From positions 1 through 44,801 of the forward strand of contig NZ_JAQWXX010000024.1 of NCBI RefSeq assembly GCF_029254265.1: a stretch of DNA of 44,801 nucleotides, in the 5' to 3' direction. The notes under the pieces are model-generated. The model saw nothing but the letters and a program-made list of their open reading frames with translations, searched no databases and had not been told where the DNA came from. Source of the stretch: Algoriphagus sp. Lineage in GTDB: Bacteria; Bacteroidota; Bacteroidia; Cytophagales; Cyclobacteriaceae. The translations under genes were made by a program, and so were the position numbers. This document shows, in pieces, positions 17,014-26,407 of this stretch; the stretch's first letter is position 1; each line of letters starts with the position of its first letter.

Positions 17014-18021
17014 ATGAAAGCCATAACGCTAGACCAATCTACTGAAGAGAAAATTAATTATACCGAGATCCAAACACGGATGTTAAATCCTGGAGAAGTT
17101 CGGATTTTAATAAAAGCAGCTGCTTTAAATCATCGAGATGAATGGTGTAGGCAAGGTCTATATCCTAATTTGAAGGATGGAATTATCTTAGGTTCTGACG
17201 GAGCAGGAATTATCACTGAACTTGGTGAGGGGGTAAATCCTGATTTTTTGGGCAAAGAAGTTATCATCAATCCAGCTTTGAATTGGGGTCAAAACCAAAA
17301 AGCCCAAGGTTCGGATTTTGAGATCTTGGGAATGCCGAATCACGGTACTTTAGCCGAATCGATTATAGTGCCTGTAGACCGTGTTCATTCGAAGCCAAAT
17401 CATCTTTCTTGGGAAGAAGCTGCTGCTTTGCCTTTGGCGGGTCTGACGGCTTATCGGGCCGTTTCCTACCAAGGTCAACTTCAGAAAGGCGAGACGTTAT
17501 TGGTTACTGGGTTTGGTGGAGGAGTAGCTCAATTTGCTGCACAATTCGGTTTAGCACTTGGTGCTAAACTTTATGTAAGTAGCAGCAATCCTGCAAAAAT
17601 TGAAAAAGCCTTAGAATTGGGAGCTATAAAAGGTTTTAACTACCAAGATCACAATTGGATTTCTCAGGCTCAGGAATCAGTCGGAGGATTTGATTTAATT
17701 ATTGACAGTGCAGCTGGAGATACCTTGAATCACCTTGTGCAAGTAGTGAAGCCGGGTGGAAAGATCGTTTTTTTTGGAGCGACCCTTGGAAACCCATCCA
17801 AGCTAGAAGCCAGGAAAATTTTCTGGAATCAGATTAAAATTATTGGGACGACGATGGGGTCTGATGAGGATTTCAAAGGAATGCTGGATTTGGTTAAAAA
17901 CCATAAAATTAAGCCATTGGTAGATTCCGTTTTCACTTTTGATAAGGCTGTGGAGGCATTTAACAGAATGCGAGATGGAAAGCAATTAGGAAAGATTGTG
18001 CTGGTTCCTCAGACTTCCTGA
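17014..18021 (+). CDS. MDR-family NAD(P)H-dependent alcohol dehydrogenase/quinone oxidoreductase
   Basis: This 335-residue protein has a GroES-like N-terminal half (NHRDEWCRQGLYP, LGSDGAGIITELGEGV) and a Rossmann half with the nucleotide loop VTGFGGGVAQFAAQFGLALGA (about 163-183). The structural-zinc cysteine cluster of classical alcohol dehydrogenases is missing, placing it with the zinc-free quinone-oxidoreductase-like group. The substrate is not predictable. It lies 6 bp after dnaB, probably by read-through transcription, and overlaps the convergent gene at 18009-18494 by 13 bp. Confidence 0.85.
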   Translation: MKAITLDQSTEEKINYTEIQTRMLNPGEVRILIKAAALNHRDEWCRQGLYPNLKDGIILGSDGAGIITELGEGVNPDFLGKEVIINPALNWGQNQKAQGSDFEILGMPNHGTLAESIIVPVDRVHSKPNHLSWEEAAALPLAGLTAYRAVSYQGQLQKGETLLVTGFGGGVAQFAAQFGLALGAKLYVSSSNPAKIEKALELGAIKGFNYQDHNWISQAQESVGGFDLIIDSAAGDTLNHLVQVVKPGGKIVFFGATLGNPSKLEARKIFWNQIKIIGTTMGSDEDFKGMLDLVKNHKIKPLVDSVFTFDKAVEAFNRMRDGKQLGKIVLVPQTS

Positions 18022-18494
18022 TAAGTTTCCATAAACTCCTTTCGTGCTACTCGATAAATTTCTTTGTTTTCTGGAGGAATAATTAAGAAATCTCCCGTCC
18101 TCACCAACATGGTGTCTTTCCATGGTGCCTGAAATTCAAGTCGATCGCTTCCTCCAAAGTGTTTCAAATCATCGGCTGTAAATTCATAGCCTCTCATAAT
18201 CCCTTTTGGTTTGTAAGAAGCCCAACCTTCACCTAATGAGTGAACCATTTCATATTTAGATTCAAAAATTTCCGGTTTGATCAAGTATTTTTCCTCTGAG
18301 CTAGTCTGGTTTTCTACGAGCCAATCTCCTTCTTCAGCAGTATTTCTAGTTTCCTCTCCATCACTTGTCTTGGTAACTACTAATAATCCAGGAACTGCTT
18401 TTTTGGCTCGTATCAGACTTTTTTTACGATATTTCGCCCCCTTAGCTTCAAAAATCGGAAGAAAATAATCAAGCATATTTTGTTGTGTAATCAT
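18009..18494 (-). CDS. PGDYG-like protein of unknown function
   Basis: This 161-residue soluble protein has two near-repeated features. An internal GDWLVENQ follows a lysine-rich stretch, and a C-terminal TGDFLIIPP is followed by IYRVARKEFMETY. The pattern of a GD-W/Y motif followed by an R-x-x-F-x-x-T-Y ending is that of PGDYG-domain proteins, whose role is unknown. No signal peptide is present. The stop region overlaps the end of the convergent MDR oxidoreductase by 13 bp, which argues the gene is expressed from its own promoter. Confidence 0.6.
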   Translation of the reverse strand: MITQQNMLDYFLPIFEAKGAKYRKKSLIRAKKAVPGLLVVTKTSDGEETRNTAEEGDWLVENQTSSEEKYLIKPEIFESKYEMVHSLGEGWASYKPKGIMRGYEFTADDLKHFGGSDRLEFQAPWKDTMLVRTGDFLIIPPENKEIYRVARKEFMETYQEV

Positions 18495-18581
18495 TTTTTT
18501 GGGAGGATTAAATGGGAAAGGAAAGAATAATAATTTACGAACAAAGAAGCTAACACTGGTAATTTATGAGCCTGATTTTGA

Positions 18582-18917
18582 TCAGTCTTCTAAATCATTT
18601 TCGAAACAAAAATTTTGAAAAGCATTTTGGAGTTCACGGTAGGCTTTTTCATTTTCTTGACTTCTTGCTAGCTCAATTCCATCCCTAAAAACTTTTTCGG
18701 ACTTTTTCAATTCATCACGTTCAGCAAAAAAGTGTGCCGCGGTGAAATAGGTTGGCAAATAACTATTATGAGATGAAAGTAGTTTATCAAACAACTTACT
18801 TGTCTTTTCAGGGTCAGAATCTTGATATTCCAATGCTAAGGCATACCAGTTAAAAGGATTTTCAGGTTCTTCTTCCGAGAATTGTTCGAGAAGCTTGATT
18901 CGTTCCAAATTGCCCAT
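18582..18917 (-). CDS. Small tetratricopeptide-repeat protein
   Basis: This 111-residue, all-helical protein is made of TPR-like pairs. PFNWYALALEYQDSDPEKT, SYLPTYFTAAHFFAERDELKK and the next AEKVF-type helix have the W/Y-A-A-Y spacing of the fold (about three repeats). It has no signal peptide, so it is probably a cytoplasmic scaffold or adaptor. It is divergent from etfB, and the 74-bp gap between them holds a perfect palindrome. Confidence 0.7.
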   Translation of the reverse strand: MGNLERIKLLEQFSEEEPENPFNWYALALEYQDSDPEKTSKLFDKLLSSHNSYLPTYFTAAHFFAERDELKKSEKVFRDGIELARSQENEKAYRELQNAFQNFCFENDLED

Positions 18918-18950
18918 GAATAGTTTTTATCTTTAAGTCCTTACTGTTAA

Positions 18951-18962
18951 TTTCACGTGAAA
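18951..18962. promoter_or_regulatory. Palindromic operator-like site upstream of etfB
   Basis: TTTCACGTGAAA is a perfect 12-bp palindrome located 29 bp upstream of the etfB start codon and 33 bp upstream of the divergent TPR gene. The position suits a repressor site acting on both promoters. The binding protein is unknown. Confidence 0.45.
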
Positions 18963-18991
18963 TAAATCTAAAATAATATAATCCTAAACCA

Positions 18992-19729
18992 ATGAAGATT
19001 CTTGTTTGTATCACCCACGTACCAGATACGACCTCTAAGATTCAGTTTACTGCCGACAATACCAAGTTTGATAATACCGGAGTTCAGTTTATTATCGGTC
19101 CATATGATGACTATGCATTAGCAAGAGCGGTGGAATTGAGAGATCAAACTGGAGGAAAGCTTACTGTTCTTAATGTCGGAGAAGCTGAAACAGAACCAAC
19201 TTTACGTAAAGCACTGGCTATTGGTGCTGATGAAGCGATCCGTGTAAATTCCAATCCAAAGGATTCATTTTTTGTGGCAAAGCAAATTGCGCATTATGCC
19301 AAAGAAGGTGGATATGATTTGATCTTGATGGGAAGAGAATCCATTGATTTCAATGGAGGTATGGTTCATGGAATGGTTGGTGAGTTATTAAATATGCCAT
19401 CCTTCTCGCCTGTAATGAAGCTGGAAGTGGAAGGTAATATGGTGAAAATGGCAAGAGAAATTGAAGGTGGAAAAGAGCTTTTAGAAGCTTCATTGCCATT
19501 GATCGCTGGTTGCCAAGAGCCGATTGCAGAATGGAAAATACCGAATATGAGAGGGATTATGTCAGCCCGAACCAAGCCTCTGAACGTAGTTGACGTGGTG
19601 TCTGATGAAACTCAAGCTGAAGCTACAAGCTACCAACTTCCCCCTGCAAAAGGATCAGTAAAATTGGTTGATAAAGATAACGTGGAGGAGCTGGTAAGGC
19701 TTCTGAAAAACGAAGCGAAAGTACTTTAG
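18992..19729 (+). CDS. etfB: Electron transfer flavoprotein, beta subunit
   Basis: This 245-residue EtfB starts MKILVCITHVPDTTSKI. It carries the AMP-binding pattern ILMGRESIDFNGGMVHGMVGELL around 110-133 and the SLPLIAGCQEPIAEWKIPNMRGIMSA signature at about 168-193. With EtfA it forms the cytoplasmic heterodimer that carries electrons from acyl-CoA dehydrogenases (and similar flavoenzymes) to the respiratory chain. EtfA follows 35 bp downstream, so the two form one operon. Confidence 0.95.
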   Translation: MKILVCITHVPDTTSKIQFTADNTKFDNTGVQFIIGPYDDYALARAVELRDQTGGKLTVLNVGEAETEPTLRKALAIGADEAIRVNSNPKDSFFVAKQIAHYAKEGGYDLILMGRESIDFNGGMVHGMVGELLNMPSFSPVMKLEVEGNMVKMAREIEGGKELLEASLPLIAGCQEPIAEWKIPNMRGIMSARTKPLNVVDVVSDETQAEATSYQLPPAKGSVKLVDKDNVEELVRLLKNEAKVL

Positions 19730-19764
19730 TCAACCTATTTCAACCCATTATAAATTAAGATATT

Positions 19765-20733
19765 ATGTCAATATTAGTATACATAGAACATTCCGAAGGA
19801 AAAGTTAAAAAGACAAGTTTGGAAGCAGTTGCTTTTGCCAAAGCATTAAGCCAACAGACAGGAGAAGGAGATGTAGTTGCTGTGGCACTTGGAACTGTTT
19901 CCAATGATGAATTAGCAGCAGTCGGCGGAGCAGGTGCAACAAAGGTATTGCATGCTGAAGATTCCAGATTGGATGCGGGTGTTATTCAGGCACACGCCTC
20001 AGCAGTAGCCCAAGCCTTTCAAAAAGAACAATCCAAAACTTTGGTTCTAGCGAAATCTTCTCTTGGAGATGCTGTTGCTGCCCGATTGGCAATTAAATTG
20101 GAAGCTGGATTGGTTTCTAATGTAGTAGAATTGCCTAAAACAAATGGTGAGTATCTTGTGAAAAGGAGTATCTACACAGGAAAAGCTTTTGCTGAAACAA
20201 ATGTGACAACTGATCATAAAATACTAGCAATAAAGAAAAATGCAATCGATTTGAAATTGGATGATTCCAAAGCTACTGTAGAGTCGTTTGCAGTTAATCT
20301 CTCTGATTCAGACTTTGCTTCAAAGATTACTTCAACCGAGCGTGCTACCGGCGAAGTGCTACTTCCAGAGGCTGATATTGTAGTTTCTGGAGGAAGAGGT
20401 CTGAAAGGTCCTGAAAACTGGGGAATGATTGAAGATATGGCTAAAATTCTTGGTGCTGCAACTGGTTGTTCTAAGCCTGTCTCTGATATAGGATGGAGGC
20501 CACATCACGAACATGTGGGACAAACAGGAGTGAAAGTCGCACCAAGTTTATATATTGCTATAGGAATTTCAGGCGCGATTCAACATCTTGCCGGTGTTAA
20601 CTCTTCAAAATGCATCGTAGTGATCAATAAGGATCCTGAGGCACCTTTCTTCAAAGCCGCAGATTATGGGATTGTTGGAGATGCTTTCGAAGTAGTACCA
20701 AAACTAAATGAAGCGCTTAAAGCTGAATTGTAA
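19765..20733 (+). CDS. etfA: Electron transfer flavoprotein, alpha subunit
   Basis: This 322-residue EtfA binds the FAD of the ETF heterodimer. The C-terminal FAD domain shows VVSGGRGLKGPENW (about 206-219), the WRPHHEHVGQTG stretch, and the signature YIAIGISGAIQH (about 262-273) followed by IVVINKDPEAPFFKAADYGIVGD. The N-terminal half is the usual ETF alpha/beta domain. It forms an operon with etfB upstream, and the bifunctional-nuclease-domain gene starts 6 bp after its stop. Confidence 0.96.
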   Translation: MSILVYIEHSEGKVKKTSLEAVAFAKALSQQTGEGDVVAVALGTVSNDELAAVGGAGATKVLHAEDSRLDAGVIQAHASAVAQAFQKEQSKTLVLAKSSLGDAVAARLAIKLEAGLVSNVVELPKTNGEYLVKRSIYTGKAFAETNVTTDHKILAIKKNAIDLKLDDSKATVESFAVNLSDSDFASKITSTERATGEVLLPEADIVVSGGRGLKGPENWGMIEDMAKILGAATGCSKPVSDIGWRPHHEHVGQTGVKVAPSLYIAIGISGAIQHLAGVNSSKCIVVINKDPEAPFFKAADYGIVGDAFEVVPKLNEALKAEL

Positions 20734-20739
20734 ATTTTT

Positions 20740-21336
20740 GTGGAAAAAATTATAGAACTGGAGATTTTGGGACTTTCGTCCAACCATTCGCAATCGGGGT
20801 CATTTACTTTGATATTAGGAGAGGTAAATGGTTCTCGTAGATTGCCGATAGTGATTGGAATGTTTGAAGCCCAAGCAATTGCACTTGAAATAGAAAAAAT
20901 CATCCCGAATCGACCGATGACTCATGATCTTTTCAAGTCTTTTGCAAGTGGGTTTAACTATGAAATCGACAGAATTATCATCACAGATATGAAAGAAGGG
21001 GTCTATTATGCCAAGATCAAATGTAAAAGCGATCTGATTGAAGCGGAGATAGATTCCAGACCATCCGATGCGATTGCGATTGCGATTAGGTTTGGAGCTC
21101 CTGTTTACTGCACAGAAAAAGCAATGTCTGAGGGTGAGGTAGATAATTTTGAATTTGATTCTAAAGAAGAAAAAAGTTCTGCAAAAAAACCAACTCAAAA
21201 GTTTGTCACGAAAAAAGAACCCTCATTGAAGGACTTCAGTCTGGATAAGCTTAATCAGATGCTGGAAAAAGCAATCAATAATGAAGATTATGAGCGAGCG
21301 GCCCGCATTCGAGATGAAATAAATAAAAGAAACTAA
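20740..21336 (+). CDS. Bifunctional nuclease (BFN/DUF151) domain protein with UVR motif
   Basis: This 198-residue protein uses a GTG start codon (20740), placed 6 bp after the etfA stop. Residues about 3-125 form the BFN domain (SGSFTLILGEV, LPIVIGMFEAQAIALEIE, DSRPSDAIAIAIRFGAPVY). After a charged linker, residues about 165-197 form a UvrB/UvrC-like helical hairpin (LNQMLEKAINNEDYERAARIRDEI). This two-domain layout is common in Bacteroidota. Nuclease activity has been reported for plant relatives, but the bacterial role is unclear. The gene ends the etf operon, with a strong terminator just after it. Confidence 0.85.
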   Translation: MEKIIELEILGLSSNHSQSGSFTLILGEVNGSRRLPIVIGMFEAQAIALEIEKIIPNRPMTHDLFKSFASGFNYEIDRIIITDMKEGVYYAKIKCKSDLIEAEIDSRPSDAIAIAIRFGAPVYCTEKAMSEGEVDNFEFDSKEEKSSAKKPTQKFVTKKEPSLKDFSLDKLNQMLEKAINNEDYERAARIRDEINKRN

Positions 21337-21340
21337 AAGA

Positions 21341-21370
21341 AAAAAAGCCTGAAGAAATTCAGGCTTTTTT
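21341..21370 (+). terminator. Intrinsic terminator of the etfB-etfA-BFN operon
   Basis: The 13-bp stem AAAAAAGCCTGAA (21341-21353) pairs with TTCAGGCTTTTTT (21358-21370) around a GAAA tetraloop and continues into a T run. It lies 5 bp after the BFN stop codon. Confidence 0.92.
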
Positions 21371-21421
21371 TCTGACCGTGACTTCCTTATTTTTACGACT
21401 TCCTATTTTAAAAAGTACTTA

Positions 21422-22708
21422 ATGGATTATTTGAGAGGTGTTTTTGGTTTGGCAGTCATCGTCTTGGTGGCTTTTATTTTTTCAAGTGATAAAAAGCGGA
21501 TCGATTGGAGACTGGTAGGAATCGGAATCTTACTTCAACTGATTTTTGGCTTTTTGATCACTAAGGTTCCTATCGTTGCAACTGGATTTGGTTTACTAAG
21601 TGAGGCTTTCGTTAAGTTTTTGAGTTTTTCCAGAGATGGAGCAGCATTTATTTTTGGAGATCTGGCTGGTGATGGATTTGGATTTATTTTCGCTTTCCAG
21701 GTATTACCTACAATCATCTTCTTTTCTACGGTATCCGCAGGTCTGTATTACTTAGGGATTCTTCAAAAAGTTGTATTTGGAATCGCTTGGGTAATGGCGA
21801 GGACCATGCGATTATCAGGCCCTGAAAGTCTTTCTGCTGCTGGAAATATATTTTTGGGACAAACTGAGGCTCCTTTGTTGGTTCGTCCATTCATTCCCAA
21901 CATGAGCAAGTCGGAATTGATGTGTTTGATGACGGGAGGAATGGCTACGATCGCAGGGGGGGTACTTGCGGGATATGTCGCCTTTCTAGGTGGTGATAGT
22001 CTGGAGGAGCAAAGCAAATTTGCAGCTTATCTATTGGGCGCAAGTATCATGAATGCTCCAGCTGCTATCGTGATGTCTAAGATGTTTATTCCTGAGACTG
22101 AAAAGGAACGCGTAAAGGAAAAACTTGAAGTAAATGAGGAAGCAATGGGAGTGAATCTTATTGATGCAATGTCTATAGGGGCTTCCGAAGGCTTGAAATT
22201 GGCACTTAATGTAGGTGCAATGCTTTTGGCTTTCATCGCTGTGATTGCAGCTGTCAATTACCTTTTGATGGGAATCTTGGGAGATGTCACAGGATTAAAT
22301 GAGTTTGTCGTAAACAGCACTGGAGGCCAGTTTAAAGGCTTTTCTCTAGAGTATTTATTTGGTCAGGTATTTCGAATTTTTGCCTGGGTAATAGGTGTAG
22401 AATGGGTTGATACACTACAGATTGGAAGTTTATTGGGGCAAAAGACGGTTATTAATGAATTTGTGGCTTACCTAAGTTTATCCGAAATGAAAGAACTGGG
22501 AACACTCAGCCCCAAATCAATTGTGATTGCAACCTATGCACTTTGCGGGTTTTCCAATTTCAGTTCGATTGCTATTCAGTTAGGAGGAATAAGCATTATC
22601 GCTCCAAATCAACAAGGAAACTTAAGTAGGCTTGGTCTTCGCTCTTTGCTTGCTGCTTCTCTGGCTTGTCTAATGACAGCGACCATAGCAGGAATGCTTT
22701 TTGGATAA
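21422..22708 (+). CDS. Concentrative nucleoside transporter (CNT/NupC family)
   Basis: This 428-residue inner-membrane symporter imports nucleosides with a cation gradient. Hydrophobic helices run throughout. The family signatures are visible: GNIFLGQTEAPLLVRPFI (about 142-159), the glycine-rich MCLMTGGMATIAGGVLAGYV, and the second half-repeat with LEYLFGQVFRIFAWVIGVEW, GQKTVINEFVAY and YALCGFSNFSSIAIQLGG. The gene stands alone between two strong terminators. Confidence 0.92.
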   Translation: MDYLRGVFGLAVIVLVAFIFSSDKKRIDWRLVGIGILLQLIFGFLITKVPIVATGFGLLSEAFVKFLSFSRDGAAFIFGDLAGDGFGFIFAFQVLPTIIFFSTVSAGLYYLGILQKVVFGIAWVMARTMRLSGPESLSAAGNIFLGQTEAPLLVRPFIPNMSKSELMCLMTGGMATIAGGVLAGYVAFLGGDSLEEQSKFAAYLLGASIMNAPAAIVMSKMFIPETEKERVKEKLEVNEEAMGVNLIDAMSIGASEGLKLALNVGAMLLAFIAVIAAVNYLLMGILGDVTGLNEFVVNSTGGQFKGFSLEYLFGQVFRIFAWVIGVEWVDTLQIGSLLGQKTVINEFVAYLSLSEMKELGTLSPKSIVIATYALCGFSNFSSIAIQLGGISIIAPNQQGNLSRLGLRSLLAASLACLMTATIAGMLFG

Positions 22709-22728
22709 TTAATCTAACAATAGATCAT

Positions 22729-22765
22729 AAAAAAACCTGAGTCTACTGAAGACTCAGGTTTTTTT
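22729..22765. terminator. Bidirectional terminator between the CNT transporter and M28 genes
   Basis: The 16-bp stem AAAAAAACCTGAGTCT (22729-22744) pairs with AGACTCAGGTTTTTTT (22750-22765) around a 5-nt loop. It has A and T runs on either side, so it works for both convergent genes. Confidence 0.92.
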
Positions 22766-22789
22766 ATATTGAAATGGATTTAATCCTTT

Positions 22790-24262
22790 TTACTGAATAC
22801 CATAAAGTTCTTTTCCTACGCTTTCGTATTTGTCACCGGCAGTCCAAAATGGTCTTTCAGGATTGTTTGAAATATTTTGCGCAGCTAGAATATAAGCTTT
22901 CCAATATAGAGTCACATAATCCAAGTCCAATGATCCGATATGATCACCTGCTTTATGGTAATACTTGTTGATTTCATCGTCAAATGCAGTAAAACCAAGG
23001 CTGAAAGTAGGAGCTGGAATTCCTTTTTTAGCGAAACTTACATTGTCTGACCGATCATAAAGCCCTTGCTCAGGAGCGGGATCAGCAATCGCTTTTAGAC
23101 CGAATGCAGAAACAGCATCACTGACCAAATTATCGGCTGAAGTTCTTCCTAATCCAATAACTGTAATTACTGAAGTATCATTGTATCCTGCACCATCAAT
23201 GTTTAGGTTATAGATAATTTTTTCCAATGGAATTAATGGATTTTCAGCGAAAAACGCAGAACCCAAAAGCCCTTTTTCCTCAGCAGTCCAAAGTGCAATC
23301 AATATGGAGCGTTTCGGACGATTTTTAGCAAAATATTTAGCCGCGTTCATCACGGCTACAGTACCCACTGCATTGTCTCTTGCACCATTGTAAATGCTGT
23401 CACCTTCAGCATCTGCTCTACCTACGCCCACATGGTCATAGTGTGCAGAAAGTAAAACAAACTCATCTTTTAACTCAGAATCAGTTCCTTCAATCCAAGC
23501 CAATACATTTTTTCCTTCAATCGCCTTATTGGTTTTTCCTTCAATCGCCAGTTCTGCCATTGCTTTTCCCTCAGTTAATTGATTCTTGATTGTATTCTTA
23601 ACATCCTCCATCCACATATATGGCATTTTGCTGGAATCATTGTTATCGATAACCATCTGAGTTCGATTCAAATAATTTGAGATCAATGGCCAAGGAATGG
23701 AAGGTATATTGAAGCGCTCAATCACTCCAATTGCGCCAGCAGCCTCTGCAAGTATAGCTTTCTCAGAACCTAGGCTAAATAAATCAGCAGGAGTCATTCG
23801 ATCCGGTGCACCGACATTGGTTAATAATATTTTTCCTTTCAGGTCTTTTCCTTCCAAATCAGACGCTAATCCAAATCCAACATCCACTAGTTCGAATTTT
23901 CCAGAAATAGCTTCTCCATTGATCACGAGTAAGTTTTTACCTTGGATATAAACTGAGTCTCCCAACTTAATTTCTCCCTTTTTTGGAGGGGCGGACATCA
24001 TAAATGGGATATTTTGAAAATAGCCATCTGCACCTGGTACTGGTTTTGCGCCGAATTCTTTGAGTTGATCAGCAATAAAGTTATACGCTAAAGAGATTTC
24101 CGGGCGAATAGGATCTCTTCCCATCAATTCATCAGAGGTCAGGTACGTAAGATCTTTTACTGCGGATTTCCGGTCAAATTTTTTCTCAATGTCTTTTTGC
24201 TGCGCAAAAGTGGTAACAGCAAAAGCACAACCAAGTGCTACGGTTAAAATTTGTTTTTTCAT
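22790..24262 (-). CDS. Exported M28-family zinc peptidase with PA-type insert
   Basis: I place the start at 24262, giving 490 residues that begin with a signal peptide (about 1-20, TTFA-QQ). The frame stays open 63 codons further upstream, but that extension lacks a signal and is encoded by an intergenic repeat. Catalytic residues are His274 (SAHYDHVG), Asp296 (NGARDNAVG), Glu328/Glu329 (WTAEEKGLLG), Asp356 (LNIDGAGY) and His436 (YYHKAGDHI). Residues about 105-235, before the metal core, match a protease-associated insert (LEGKDLKGKILLTNVG). The likely role is extracytoplasmic peptide degradation. Confidence 0.88.
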   Translation of the reverse strand: MKKQILTVALGCAFAVTTFAQQKDIEKKFDRKSAVKDLTYLTSDELMGRDPIRPEISLAYNFIADQLKEFGAKPVPGADGYFQNIPFMMSAPPKKGEIKLGDSVYIQGKNLLVINGEAISGKFELVDVGFGLASDLEGKDLKGKILLTNVGAPDRMTPADLFSLGSEKAILAEAAGAIGVIERFNIPSIPWPLISNYLNRTQMVIDNNDSSKMPYMWMEDVKNTIKNQLTEGKAMAELAIEGKTNKAIEGKNVLAWIEGTDSELKDEFVLLSAHYDHVGVGRADAEGDSIYNGARDNAVGTVAVMNAAKYFAKNRPKRSILIALWTAEEKGLLGSAFFAENPLIPLEKIIYNLNIDGAGYNDTSVITVIGLGRTSADNLVSDAVSAFGLKAIADPAPEQGLYDRSDNVSFAKKGIPAPTFSLGFTAFDDEINKYYHKAGDHIGSLDLDYVTLYWKAYILAAQNISNNPERPFWTAGDKYESVGKELYGIQ

Positions 24263-24286
24263 ATGATTAAAATTGTTTATTGATTG

Positions 24287-24356
24287 CCATGTGGAATGTC
24301 GCAGAGATTTCAAACATCCCAGTGTGTGACGTTTTGAGTCATGCTCGATTTCATAA
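24287..24356. repeat. Dispersed hairpin-forming intergenic repeat, copy 2
   Basis: This element ends in CATGCTCGATTTCATA (24340-24355), identical to 3133-3148. It begins with ATGTGGAATGTCGCA, similar to the start of the first copy. The central palindrome of copy 1 is replaced here by an unrelated segment. It lies upstream of the second M28 peptidase gene, between it and truC. Confidence 0.6.
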
Positions 24357-24451
24357 GATGTTGGTATTTCAGTTCTAAAGTAAATAAAATCCTGATAAGC
24401 ATAAGTCACTTTTTTATACTTTAAGGACTCATCTTCCTTATAAAGCCTCAT

Positions 24452-25138
24452 TCAAAATTCTAAATCCACTAAAGTTTTTTGGAAATGGCTTGGGATATCA
24501 GCTTCAATTAACAAAGATTCATTATTAGAAGGAAGTTTTAGCTTGAGGCTCTTAGCATGTAAAAGAAGGTTTCCCATCAAAAATTGAGTTTCAAAAAACT
24601 GGTTTTGCTTATTGTCTCCATGCTTTTTGTCCCCAATTATATAATGCCGCAAATGGGCCAGATGTCTCCGGATTTGATGCGTACGGCCTGTTTCTGGTGT
24701 TAATTCCAATAGCGAATAACGACTAGTGGGATATCTACCGGTTGTATTGAAAGGTATTTCTGTCTCCGCAATTACTTTATAATAAGTTCTTGCTTCCTGT
24801 TTCTTATTGGATCGCTCCGTAGTCAGAGGGTAATCGATCAACGCTTCTTTGATTTCAGGTATTCCTCTCACTATTGCTAAATAGGTTTTTTCCACTGTGC
24901 GATCCATAAACTGAGCTTTCAGCAACGGAAGAATTTCTTCTCGCTTTGAAAAAAGCAAAACTCCGCTGGTCGGTCGATCCAATCTGTGAACCGGAGAAAC
25001 CCGCTGCCCGATTTGATCCCGAAGTGATTGAACAGCAAAGACGGTTTCATCAGCTGCTATGGAAGTGCGATGGACCAGCAAGCCTGAAGGCTTATTGATT
25101 GCGATAAGGTTTTCGTCTTCGTAGAGAATTTCGAGCAC
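24452..25138 (-). CDS. truC: tRNA pseudouridine(65) synthase TruC
   Basis: This 228-residue RluA-family pseudouridine synthase matches E. coli TruC closely from the first residue (MLEILYEDENLIAINKPSG, LVHR). The catalytic aspartate is Asp54 in HRLDRPTSGVLLF. The C-terminal ELTPETGRTHQIRRHLAHL, IIGDKKHGD and LLHAKSL motifs are intact. It makes pseudouridine 65 in tRNA-Ile and tRNA-Asp by analogy with E. coli. It follows mnmA by 57 bp in the same direction, so two tRNA-modification genes are paired. Confidence 0.9.
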   Translation of the reverse strand: MLEILYEDENLIAINKPSGLLVHRTSIAADETVFAVQSLRDQIGQRVSPVHRLDRPTSGVLLFSKREEILPLLKAQFMDRTVEKTYLAIVRGIPEIKEALIDYPLTTERSNKKQEARTYYKVIAETEIPFNTTGRYPTSRYSLLELTPETGRTHQIRRHLAHLRHYIIGDKKHGDNKQNQFFETQFLMGNLLLHAKSLKLKLPSNNESLLIEADIPSHFQKTLVDLEF

Positions 25139-25195
25139 AGGAACGTTTAGAGAGGAGTGAATAGAAATAAGAGATTTAGGAACTGAGATTGGCGA

Positions 25196-26407
25196 TTAGA
25201 AGATAGTACCGGATCCGATACATTCTTCGCCTTGATACCAAGCCACGAATTGACCAGATGCGATTCCTTTTTGTGCTTTCTCGAAGAATACGTAAAGCCC
25301 ATTTTCTTTTTGGATCAAAGTCGCTCCACTCAAAGGTTGGCGATATCGAATTCGGGCTTCATACTCCTTACTTTCTCCCGGAGTCAATTTTAAATCTTCT
25401 CGAATCCAATGAACGTCTTCATTTTTCACAAAAAGTGCATGACGAAGCAAACCGGGGTGATCCTCGCCCAAGCCGGTATAAATTACATTTGTCTGAGTAT
25501 CTGTTGCTATTACGAAAAGGGGTTTACCTGTGCCTCCAACTTGTAATCCTTTACGCTGACCTACGGTAAAATAATGAGCTCCATTGTGCTCACCTAGCAC
25601 TTTTCCCTGCTCAGCTGTGTAGTGAATAGGAAAAGCTAAAGCATCCAAAAGGTAATCATCATATTCTTCAGGCTCTATTCGAGCTGGAATCTGAGTTTGT
25701 TGATAGATCGGTAAATCCTCAGGAATGACGATAATCTTTCCCTTTTTTGGTTTTAATTGCTGCTGAAGGAATTCTGGAAGTCGAACTTTTCCGATAAAGC
25801 AAAGTCCCTGACTATCTTTCTTTTCTGCGGTAATCAAATCAAGTTTTTTCGCAATTTCCCGAACTTCTGGCTTTTGTAGATGACCTATTGGGAATAAAGC
25901 TTTTGATAATTGACTTTGGTTCAGTTGACAAAGGAAATAGCTTTGGTCTTTGTTGGGATCAGCACCGGCTAGTAATTGATAGACTGGTTGGCCTTTTACT
26001 TCTATTTCTCCTTTTTGGCAATAATGACCTGTAGCCACAAAATCTGCTTTGAGTTTTTCGGCAGCTTTTAAGAAAATGTCAAACTTGATTTCCCGATTAC
26101 AAAGGATATCGGGGTTAGGTGTTCTGCCGGCTTTATACTCAGCAAACATGTAGTCTACGATTCTATCCTTGTATTCCTCGCTAAGGTCAATGGCTTGAAA
26201 AGGGATTCCCAATTTTTCCGCGACAAGCATGGCATCAGTGGAATCTTCCATCCAGGGGCATTCGTTGGAAATGGTAACTGATTCATCGTGCCAGTTTTTC
26301 ATAAACATCCCGATGACTTCGTAGCCTTGCTCGAGGAGAAGGTGAGCGGCTACCGAACTGTCAACGCCGCCAGATAGGCCGACGACAACTCTTTTCTTTG
26401 ATTTCAT
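25196..26407 (-). CDS. mnmA: tRNA-specific 2-thiouridylase MnmA
   Basis: This 403-residue enzyme makes 2-thiouridine at the wobble position 34 of Lys, Glu and Gln tRNAs. The ATP-pyrophosphatase loop SGGVDSS lies at 12-18. The catalytic pair is Cys103 ([12 protein letters not shown]) and Cys203 ([10 protein letters not shown]). GHYC, KDQSYFL and [11 protein letters not shown] are also conserved. It is longer than E. coli MnmA (about 368) by a roughly 30-residue segment (about 226-265), as in other Bacteroidota. It is probably co-transcribed with truC. Confidence 0.94.
   Translation of the reverse strand: MKSKKRVVVGLSGGVDSSVAAHLLLEQGYEVIGMFMKNWHDESVTISNECPWMEDSTDAMLVAEKLGIPFQAIDLSEEYKDRIVDYMFAEYKAGRTPNPDILCNREIKFDIFLKAAEKLKADFVATGHYCQKGEIEVKGQPVYQLLAGADPNKDQSYFLCQLNQSQLSKALFPIGHLQKPEVREIAKKLDLITAEKKDSQGLCFIGKVRLPEFLQQQLKPKKGKIIVIPEDLPIYQQTQIPARIEPEEYDDYLLDALAFPIHYTAEQGKVLGEHNGAHYFTVGQRKGLQVGGTGKPLFVIATDTQTNVIYTGLGEDHPGLLRHALFVKNEDVHWIREDLKLTPGESKEYEARIRYRQPLSGATLIQKENGLYVFFEKAQKGIASGQFVAWYQGEECIGSGTIF

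Noticed and set aside
24263..24451. 63-codon N-terminal extension of the second M28 peptidase
   Set aside because: The extension would hide a good signal peptide and is largely encoded by the intergenic repeat shared with 3074-3149.
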